Assembly (NCBI GenBank): GCA_035406685.1
Contig: DAONLM010000091.1
Location: 1 to 11,716 of the forward strand
Direction: 5' to 3'
DNA: 11,716 nt
Source: DAONLM01 sp035406685
Lineage (GTDB): Bacteria; Spirochaetota; GWE2-31-10; MWDO01
Part shown: positions 6,618 to 11,716 of the stretch, piece after piece
Layout: the number at the start of each line of letters is the position of its first letter
How positions within the stretch are numbered: position 1 is the first letter of the stretch
Notes under the pieces: model-generated
What the model was told of the DNA's origin: nothing
Databases searched by the model: none
Seen by the model: only the letters and a program-made list of their open reading frames with translations
Translations under genes and position numbers: made by a program

Positions 6618-8819
6618 ATGAGTAAAGTATTAAAGATTAATTTTACAGAGGAATTTATAAATAACTTACAAATAGATAATGAAAAAATAATTCAGAAAAT
6701 ATCAGAACAATTAAATATTCCAATCTTTAAAGTTAAGGCAACGGTTAATCTTTTAAAAGAGGGGAACACTATACCTTTTATATCAAGGTATAGAAAAGAG
6801 GTAACCGGCTCTCTAAATGAGGTGGAAGTAAGGGAGATATCCCATTTATTAATGTCAAATGAAAATCTTGAAACAAGAAGAATAGAGATCATAAAGGCAA
6901 TTTTTTCTCAGGGAAAACTTACAGAGGAACTATATTCAAACATAGTAAAGGCAAGCAATTATGCAGAATTAGAAGATCTTTATGCACCATATAAGAAAAA
7001 GAAGAAGACAAGAGGTATGATTGCCATCGAAAAGGGACTTGAAGAATTGGCAAACTTACTCGAAAAACTGGATGATTTTGAGTTGGAAAAAGAGGCGAAA
7101 ATATTTATTAATGAAGAGAAAGGGGTTAATTCAGTTGAAGAGGCTATTCAGGGAGCAATGGATATTGTTGCAGAAAGAATTGCTCATAATATAGAAAATA
7201 GAAAATTAATAAAAAATCATCTTATTCAAAATGGCTCTTTTGTTGTAAAAGGATTAAAAGATGCTGATACAAGTGTTTATAAGATGTATTATGATTATAA
7301 AGAGGATTTAAGATCCATAAAACCTCATAGAATACTGGCTATTAATAGGGGAGAAAGAGAGGGAGAACTTGAAGTTAAGATAGACTATGATTATGATGAG
7401 ACACTGGATTCTCTTCTTAATACTATAAAAATAGCATCCTCTTATCATCGTAGAGCCGTAGAAGATGGCTTGAAGAGGTTACTACTACCAGCAGTTGAAA
7501 GAGAGATTAGAAATGATCTTTCAGAAAATGCTGATAAACATGGCATAAATGTTTTTGCAGAAAATCTTAAAGGTCTTTTAATGCAACCTCCAATTAAAAA
7601 GACTCGAGTACTCGGTATAGATCCCGGCATTAGAACTGGGACAAAGGCAGCAGCCCTTTCAGAGACTGGTAAATATTTAGGCTATATTCTATTTTTTCAG
7701 GAGAAAAAAGATGAAGCCAAAAAGATTATAGCAGATACAGTGAGAAAATATAATATTGAATTAATTGCTATAGGGAATGGAACTGGTTCTCATGAGGTAC
7801 AACAGGTTGTTGCTGAGGCGATAACAGAATACAATCTTCCAGTTCAGTATACAGTTGTGGCAGAAGATGGGGCGTCTGTATATTCGGCATCAGACATAGC
7901 ACGAGAAGAGTTTCCAGATCTTGACCTTACAATAAGAGGGGCGATTTCTATAGGAAGAAGGGTTCAGGATCCTCTGGCAGAACTTGTGAAGATTGATCCA
8001 AAATCAATTGGTGTAGGACTATATCAGCATGATGTTAATCAAAATGAATTGTCAAAGAGTCTTGATGAGGTTGTTGAGTCTGTTGTAAATAATGTTGGGG
8101 TAAATATAAATACTGCATCGTACTCTTTATTAAAATATGTATCTGGAATAACAAGTTTTATTGCTAAAAATATTATTGAATATAGAGATGAAAAGGGAAT
8201 TATTCAATCACGAGAAGAATTAAAAAATATTGCTGGCATTGGAGAAAAGATATTTGAACAGTGTGCTGGATTTATTAAGATTCCAGAAAGTAGCGATCCT
8301 CTTGATAATACATGGGTTCATCCAGAAAATTATGACGTTGCAAGAGAGATATATAATATAATAAAAGAAAAAAAAGAGTTAAGCAAAGAAGAAATATTGA
8401 AACTTGAAAGAAATTTTAGAATTGGGGAGACAACAATTAAAGACATAATAGAAGAATTGAAAAAGCCAAATAGGGATCCGAGAGATGATTATCCAAAGCC
8501 AATTTTACAAAAAGGGGTCATCTCTTTTGAAGACTTGAAAGTCGGAATGAAGGTAACCGGTAAGGTAAAAAATGTTGTTGATTTTGGTGCCTTTATTGAT
8601 ATTGGAATTAAAGAGACTGCACTTATTCATATTTCACAGATGAGTAATAAATTTATTAAATCCCCTTCTGATGTTTTAAAAGTAGGAGATGTAAAAGAAT
8701 TTACAATTATTGAAATTGATTCTTTAAGGAAAAGGATTTCTCTCTCTTTAAAAAATGAGAAAGATATGGCTAAACCCAAGCCAAAATTTAATTATAGAGA
8801 TTATATTATAGAAGATTAA
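6618..8819 (+). CDS. tex: Tex / YhgF family S1 RNA-binding transcription accessory protein
   Basis: This 733-residue protein (numbering from the ATG) is a full-length Tex, close to the usual 720-780. The N-terminal helical region carries the family block NTIPFISRYRKEVTGSL (about 50-66). A YqgF/RNase H-like domain begins at RVLGIDPGIRTG (about 330-341). The central GRRVQDPLAELVKIDPKSIGVGLYQHDV block (446-473) is diagnostic. Helix-hairpin-helix segments follow (about 496-553, including AGIGEKIFEQCAGF). An S1 domain spans about 640-712 (VTGKVKNVVDFGAFIDIG). Tex binds nucleic acid in the cytoplasm and is linked to transcription and RNA or DNA maintenance; the exact role is debated. I prefer the ATG at 6618, five nt after AGAGG, to an in-frame GTG at 6612 that falls inside the ribosome site. 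It appears monocistronic. Confidence 0.98.
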   Translation: MSKVLKINFTEEFINNLQIDNEKIIQKISEQLNIPIFKVKATVNLLKEGNTIPFISRYRKEVTGSLNEVEVREISHLLMSNENLETRRIEIIKAIFSQGKLTEELYSNIVKASNYAELEDLYAPYKKKKKTRGMIAIEKGLEELANLLEKLDDFELEKEAKIFINEEKGVNSVEEAIQGAMDIVAERIAHNIENRKLIKNHLIQNGSFVVKGLKDADTSVYKMYYDYKEDLRSIKPHRILAINRGEREGELEVKIDYDYDETLDSLLNTIKIASSYHRRAVEDGLKRLLLPAVEREIRNDLSENADKHGINVFAENLKGLLMQPPIKKTRVLGIDPGIRTGTKAAALSETGKYLGYILFFQEKKDEAKKIIADTVRKYNIELIAIGNGTGSHEVQQVVAEAITEYNLPVQYTVVAEDGASVYSASDIAREEFPDLDLTIRGAISIGRRVQDPLAELVKIDPKSIGVGLYQHDVNQNELSKSLDEVVESVVNNVGVNINTASYSLLKYVSGITSFIAKNIIEYRDEKGIIQSREELKNIAGIGEKIFEQCAGFIKIPESSDPLDNTWVHPENYDVAREIYNIIKEKKELSKEEILKLERNFRIGETTIKDIIEELKKPNRDPRDDYPKPILQKGVISFEDLKVGMKVTGKVKNVVDFGAFIDIGIKETALIHISQMSNKFIKSPSDVLKVGDVKEFTIIEIDSLRKRISLSLKNEKDMAKPKPKFNYRDYIIED

Positions 8820-8862
8820 TTTTTTAAAATATAAAATATATTGTAAAAAATTAAATTAATCA

Positions 8863-8891
8863 TTGAAATTTAAATAAAATAAATGTATATT
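8863..8891 (+). promoter_or_regulatory. Probable promoter of the PspA-like operon
   Basis: TTGAAA (8863-8868), 17 nt, then TATATT (8886-8891), each one base off consensus. The -10 is the left arm of a 26-bp palindrome. A second possible -10, TATAAT at 8897-8902, lies at the palindrome centre but has no matching -35. AGGAGG at 8927-8932 precedes the ATG by 5 nt. Confidence 0.5.
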
Positions 8892-8911
8892 AAGATTATA
8901 ATCTTAATATA
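8886..8911. promoter_or_regulatory. Perfect 26-bp palindrome, candidate operator
   Basis: The sequence is perfectly self-complementary about 8898/8899; its central 18 bases read TTAAGATTATAATCTTAA. It covers the -10 and predicted start site. There is no loop and no following T-tract beyond the A/T background, which argues against a terminator. A symmetric dimeric repressor binding here would block transcription of the operon. Confidence 0.6.
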
Positions 8912-8937
8912 ATTATTTCAAAATATAGGAGGAAAAT

Positions 8938-9693
8938 ATGGGTTTTTTTAGTGCTATAGTTAGATTTTTTCAAAGATTATTTGGTTTAGGAGAAGGGGCT
9001 TTAAATAATGCAAGTGATAAAATGCTTACAGCAAATGAGGCTACTATAAGAGCACAATTTAGAAAAGTAAGAGAAGATCTTTTAAAAAATCACAATACAG
9101 TGAGGAATGCTGTTACAAATCTAATGGCAATAAATGAGGAAAAGAAAAACGAGATAGAGGAGTTGACAAAAAAAATCAAGGAACTTGAAACAAAAAAATT
9201 AGGAGCAGTTAGGAAATTTAAAGAGACAAATGATATGAAGTATCAGGATCTCTTTAAAGAATTCAGTACTCAATTGTTAAAGGCACAGGAAAAAATAGAG
9301 ATAAATAAGGCTTTTGTTCAACAAAATACAGAAAATATAGAGAAATACAAAAAACAACTCATTTTATTACAGAATAAGATCGATGATCTAAAGTCACAGG
9401 AGGATCAGGCTGTTGCAGATATCACCTCTTCAAGACAGATTACAAAATTAAATGAACTTCTTGCAGGGCTTTCAACAGATGTTAATATGCAGGGAATAGA
9501 GACAATAGAAGAGGCAAGAAAAAAGGCTTTAGCAAATGCTAAATTATCAACAGAACTTTCTCAATCTACAAAGACTGCAATAGATGAAGAGTTACTTGCT
9601 GCTGGGAGTAATTTAGATGAAGAATTTGCCAAAATGCTTGCTGAAGAAGAGGCAAAAATGACAAATAATATCAATCAGGAAAGAAAATTATAA
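8938..9693 (+). CDS. PspA/IM30 (Vipp1)-like coiled-coil envelope protein
   Basis: The 251-residue protein fits the PspA/IM30 family. It starts with an amphipathic helix MGFFSAIVRFFQRLFGLGE, as PspA does for membrane binding. A long charged helix and coiled coil runs from about 30 to 165. Helical segments follow (165-205), then an acidic tail rich in Glu and Ala (215-245). PspA family members are about 220-250 residues and assemble into ESCRT-III-like rods or rings on stressed inner membranes. No transmembrane segment or signal peptide is seen. Sequence identity to classic PspA is not obvious, so the assignment rests on architecture, the N-terminal helix and size. It is the first gene of a three-gene operon, with a strong AGGAGG and a palindrome over the promoter. 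No pspF, pspB or pspC gene is nearby. Confidence 0.75.
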   Translation: MGFFSAIVRFFQRLFGLGEGALNNASDKMLTANEATIRAQFRKVREDLLKNHNTVRNAVTNLMAINEEKKNEIEELTKKIKELETKKLGAVRKFKETNDMKYQDLFKEFSTQLLKAQEKIEINKAFVQQNTENIEKYKKQLILLQNKIDDLKSQEDQAVADITSSRQITKLNELLAGLSTDVNMQGIETIEEARKKALANAKLSTELSQSTKTAIDEELLAAGSNLDEEFAKMLAEEEAKMTNNINQERKL

Positions 9694-9716
9694 TTAAATA
9701 AGGATTGGATTAAATT

Positions 9717-9998
9717 ATGAATGGTTCTCAATCAAAAGAGATAAAATTAAAAATAAATGATGATCAATTAAAAGGGCAATACGCAAATCAGATTGCTATT
9801 ATGCATACCAAAGAGGATTTTGTGCTTGATTTTATTACTATGTTTCCGCCAGAGGCAATAGTAAATGCAAGGATCATAACCAATCCTTATGCTTTAAAAA
9901 GGATGTATAAAGCAATAGGAATTAATATAGCAAAATACGAAGAGCAATACGGAGAGATTATTCTTGAAGAAGAGATAAATCAGGAAAAAATAAATTAA
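9717..9998 (+). CDS. DUF3467 family protein
   Basis: This 93-residue cytoplasmic protein matches the DUF3467 pattern almost throughout: an opening strand IKLKI, then GQYANQIAIMHTKEDFVLDF (20-39), a proline motif MFPPEA, ARIITNPYALKRMYKAI (51-67), and the closing NIAKYEEQYGEI (70-81). Family members are about 90-110 residues, widespread, and of unknown function. The start lies 23 nt after the PspA-like stop, with only a weak AAGGA 12 nt upstream, so translation may be partly coupled. The next gene's ATG follows its TAA directly. Its place between a PspA-like protein and a lipoprotein suggests an envelope-related role, which is inference only. Confidence 0.88.
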   Translation: MNGSQSKEIKLKINDDQLKGQYANQIAIMHTKEDFVLDFITMFPPEAIVNARIITNPYALKRMYKAIGINIAKYEEQYGEIILEEEINQEKIN

Positions 9999-10949
9999 AT
10001 GTCTGTAAAAAAGAATATTTTTTTAATTTTCTTTTTTTTATTGATAAGTTGTAGTTCTGTTTTTTATATTGGTAAAAAAAGAGATTTTTATATATGCTCT
10101 AATATTGAATATAATAATCTTTTTGATGACTATAAGAGAGCAGAATCACTTTTAATAAAATATTTTAACAGAAATTTTTATAATGTTAAAGTAAAAAGAA
10201 TAGCCTCTTTTTCTGGTTTCTTGCAGGAATTTTCTGATATAGCAAATAAAGATAAAGATGCTGTCATATTTGTAAATGATTTTTTAATAGGACATATTCT
10301 CTCTAATAAAGATATTTTTTCTAAAAATAAGATTATCACATATAATAGCAAAGATCTTAATAATGAATTTCTTTCTATTTTTAATATTTATATTGATAGT
10401 AATCTGATAGCAAAAAAAATTTTAAATCTAATAAAAAAAGAGAAAAGAAAAAAAGATTACTCGGATGTTTTAATGATAATAAATACTAATTATCAGATTC
10501 CAAAAGAGGTAAGAGATATAATAAAAAATAAAAATTTAAAGATTACTTTTCTGGAAGAAAATCTCGAATCAAATGTAAGTAAATATTTAGAAAAAGAGAA
10601 AGATAATTTTAATGTTGTAATTCTATTTGGATATAACTTAAATAAGGTTTTGATAGATATAACTAAAAAAGAGAATGAAAAGAGTAAATTATTGAAAATA
10701 AAATATATTGAGGTTTTTTCAAACTATCTTGAAGCATTAAATCTTAATGGATATTCCATAAATTTAAATTTTGAAAATCTAATAAAAGCAGGCATCAATT
10801 CAAGAAGTTTTAATAAATTTTTGAAACAAAAAGATACAAAAAGTTATGATCTTAAGATATCTAATGATAGTAATATATTAAGATTATCAAAAAGAGTAAG
10901 ATTTTCTCCGTTGTTTGTTAGTGGGAAGAATGATCCCACCTCTGATTGA
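9999..10949 (+). CDS. Lipoprotein with a possible periplasmic-binding-protein-like fold
   Basis: The 316-residue protein starts with a Lys-rich, Phe-rich signal and lipobox LISC (Cys18), so it is a predicted lipoprotein. The rest alternates hydrophobic strands with helices: DAVIFVNDF (87-95), DVLMIINTNY (156-165), FNVVILFGYN (204-213) and KIKYIEVFSNY (233-243). The layout and length recall LacI/BMP-type sugar- or nucleoside-binding proteins, but I see no diagnostic ligand residues, so this is a weak guess. The ATG directly follows the upstream TAA (TAAATG), which points to translational coupling; AGGA is 13 nt away. The C-terminal codons include a GC-rich inverted repeat. It is the last gene of the PspA-like operon. 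Confidence 0.72.
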   Translation: MSVKKNIFLIFFFLLISCSSVFYIGKKRDFYICSNIEYNNLFDDYKRAESLLIKYFNRNFYNVKVKRIASFSGFLQEFSDIANKDKDAVIFVNDFLIGHILSNKDIFSKNKIITYNSKDLNNEFLSIFNIYIDSNLIAKKILNLIKKEKRKKDYSDVLMIINTNYQIPKEVRDIIKNKNLKITFLEENLESNVSKYLEKEKDNFNVVILFGYNLNKVLIDITKKENEKSKLLKIKYIEVFSNYLEALNLNGYSINLNFENLIKAGINSRSFNKFLKQKDTKSYDLKISNDSNILRLSKRVRFSPLFVSGKNDPTSD

Positions 10950-10957
10950 TTTTTTTT
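10921..10957 (+). terminator. Possible terminator at the end of the PspA-like operon
   Basis: GTGGGA (10921-10926) and TCCCAC (10934-10939) form a perfect 6-bp stem with a 7-nt loop, unusually GC-rich for this window. Eight T residues follow at 10950-10957. The 10-nt gap between stem and T-tract is longer than normal, and the stem lies inside the coding region, so confidence is limited. Confidence 0.4.
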
Positions 10958-10979
10958 AATTAAATTATATTTAATTTAG

Positions 10980-11233
10980 AGCGTAATTTTATTTTTAGGA
11001 AACTTTTTTAATTTTTTTCTTAAATTTTGTAAAGCCCACATTCAATGATTAAGTGCCATAATTTAATACTATAAAATAGAGCGCTTTTCTGACATAATGG
11101 TTTAAACAAAATATTATAAACCATAGACCATTAAAGTGTCTTAATTTTATGATGCCTTATGAGGTTATAAAATATGCACTTCGTGATTGAATCGGTGAAT
11201 TAAAAAAAATTTGTCTAAAAATAAAATTATACC
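10980..11233. mobile_element. Gene-less MITE-like element, 254 bp, with inverted ends and a TTTAG duplication
   Basis: The left end (10980-10999) and the inverted right end (11214-11233) match at 16 of 20 bases, all four differences being transitions; over 30 bases they match at 24. The flanks are identical: TTTAG at 10975-10979 and again at 11234-11238. Inverted ends plus an exact 5-bp flanking repeat are the signature of a transposed element. No gene is visible inside. The interior holds an 8-bp stem, ATGGTTTA (11097-11104) with TAAACCAT (11117-11124), and an imperfect direct repeat (11048-11069 with 11130-11151). The end sequence is shared with the RHH-bearing elements, so this may be an internally deleted relative. 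Confidence 0.7.
11097..11124. repeat. 8-bp inverted repeat inside the MITE-like element
   Basis: ATGGTTTA and TAAACCAT are perfectly complementary, with a 12-nt loop. A second possible partner, CCATTA at 11128-11133, can pair with TAATGG at 11095-11100, so two mutually exclusive pairings exist. Confidence 0.5.
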
Positions 11234-11267
11234 TTTAGTTAATGGGTGTGATTTTATTTTTAGGCAG
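11211..11267 (+). repeat. 23-bp head-to-head hairpin made by two element ends
   Basis: The right end of the MITE-like element (arm 11211-11233) and the left end of the next element (arm 11245-11267) face each other across an 11-nt loop. In plus-strand RNA all 23 positions pair, four as G-U wobbles. On the minus strand those four become A-C mismatches. Confidence 0.7.
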
Positions 11268-11356
11268 ATAATAAAGATAGAATTATCCTATGGTCAATTT
11301 TATTTGAGAAAAAGTTGTAATAGTCTTATTTATTTTTTGGTAGAATTTAAAATAAA
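11245..11356. repeat. 3'-flank repeat of the RHH gene, copy B
   Basis: This is the partner of 1847-1937. The clearest tract begins AAGATAGAATTATCCTA (11274 onward). Small insertions (for example 3 nt near 11301) make it a little longer than copy A. Confidence 0.75.
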
Positions 11357-11363
11357 TTTTTAC

Positions 11364-11716
11364 TTAATAGTATGTCTCAAACCCAACTACCTGATAGCAA
11401 TCGTTGTAGATTGCCTTATAAAATGGGGTAGTGTTGTTGGAAAAGTGGGATAATTCTCTGCTTTTATTCCATTTTTTAATCTTTGTTAGTCTCAAAAATA
11501 ACTTTAATGTTACTATACTACACTTCATCTCAACCCCGGTAATCCCAAGTCTCTCATACTCTTCCAAAAAAAGTAGGATAATTCTCCTCAGTAAACAACC
11601 CATGCTGAAAAAATTAAGATCCGCATGGATCTTTTTTAGAAAACGATAATCCTGTTTTGATAGATAAACATGGATCCTACTATCTCCATCTATTCTTTCG
11701 TATTTATTTCCATCCT
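11364..11716 (-). CDS. Ribbon-helix-helix DNA-binding protein, DUF1564-like (5' end off the window)
   Basis: An open frame runs from the window edge to a TAA at 11364-11366 (117 residues visible), longer than the stretch from its first in-window ATG (11603). The upstream part holds the RHH strand RIHVYLS, a helix (KQDYRFLKKIHAD), a turn at NFFS and a second helix (MGCLLRRIILLFL). Aligned without gaps to the RHH protein at 1949-2452, 13 of 39 positions are identical: R, I, Y, Y, L, K, H, N, F, S, L, R and L. It lacks the acidic 40-residue insert of that protein and has a longer C-terminal tail. Homology across the window edge means the true start lies to the right, so ATG 11603 is not the start. 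Probable role: sequence-specific DNA binding. Whether it is intact cannot be known from here. Confidence 0.7.
   Translation of the reverse strand, partial: DGNKYERIDGDSRIHVYLSKQDYRFLKKIHADLNFFSMGCLLRRIILLFLEEYERLGITGVEMKCSIVTLKLFLRLTKIKKWNKSRELSHFSNNTTPFYKAIYNDCYQVVGFETYY

Larger units (their letters stand above)
11245..11716 (-). mobile_element. Left part of a second RHH-cassette repeat element (continues off the right edge)
   Basis: The left end GGTGTGATTTTATTTTTAGG (11245-11264) is followed by about 90 bp of the shared 3' flank (to about 11356), then the stop codon of a minus-strand RHH gene. This is the same order as in 1847-2560. It starts 11 bp after the MITE-like element, so two related elements are inserted side by side. 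The base group just outside the left end is TAATG (11240-11244); a fresh insertion would repeat it at the unseen right end. Confidence 0.5.

Noticed and set aside
10958..10976. AATTAAAT/ATTTAATT stem with a 3-nt loop
   Set aside because: It is pure A/T in an A/T-rich gap; chance is likely and it follows the T-tract instead of preceding one.
11211..11453. 80-residue plus-strand open frame
   Set aside because: It spans an element end, the hairpin and the 3' flank repeat and has no start signal or family match; it also runs antisense to the RHH gene end.
11616..11637. Stem AAGATCC/GGATCTT with a GCAT loop and T-tract, resembling an intrinsic terminator
   Set aside because: It lies inside the frame of the second RHH gene, within the first RHH helix, so it is more likely coding sequence.
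11431..11649. 72-residue plus-strand open frame
   Set aside because: It is fully antisense to the RHH gene at 11364-11716, which has clear homology to another gene here.
1..11716. CRISPR arrays, tRNA or rRNA genes
   Set aside because: No regularly spaced direct repeats, cloverleaf-like segments or rRNA signatures were seen on either strand.

Overview
This window is very AT-rich (roughly 25-30% GC by eye) and comes from a bacterium with a two-membrane, lipoprotein-rich envelope. Two lipoproteins with relaxed lipoboxes, a SpoIIE-type phosphatase, a large hybrid histidine kinase, and small ribbon-helix-helix (RHH) proteins that recall the Leptospira DUF1564 family together suggest a low-GC spirochaete. 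That placement is an inference.

Layout. (1) 1-79 is the right end of a repeat element whose body lies off the left edge. (2) 163-615 encodes a Bcp/AhpC-type peroxiredoxin, convergent with and overlapping by 6 bp a minus-strand SpoIIE-type phosphatase (610-1713). (3) 1847-2560 looks like a complete small repeat element carrying a minus-strand RHH gene (1949-2452). (4) 2623-6459 is a two-gene operon, a YD-repeat lipoprotein plus a membrane HK-REC-HK hybrid kinase, read from a consensus promoter that leaves almost no 5' leader. (5) 6618-8819 encodes Tex, a conserved S1-domain RNA-binding/transcription protein. (6) 8938-10949 is a three-gene operon (PspA/IM30-like coiled-coil protein, DUF3467 protein, lipoprotein) with a perfect 26-bp palindrome over its promoter. 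(7) 10980-11233 is a gene-less, MITE-like element with inverted ends and a perfect 5-bp flanking duplication. (8) From 11245 another element begins. It carries a second RHH gene that reads in from the right edge and stops at 11364.

The main discovery candidate is this repeat family. Its ends share a 20-base sequence (consensus GGYRYRATTTTATTTTTAGG). In the complete copy, the order is left end, about 95 bp of conserved 3' flank, an RHH gene on the minus strand, a conserved 45-bp upstream sequence, and the right end. Four copies or fragments occur in 11.7 kb. No transposase is visible, so the elements may be moved in trans, or the RHH protein may belong to an undescribed cassette. The remaining genes look like ordinary chromosome: oxidative defence, signalling, envelope stress and RNA metabolism.
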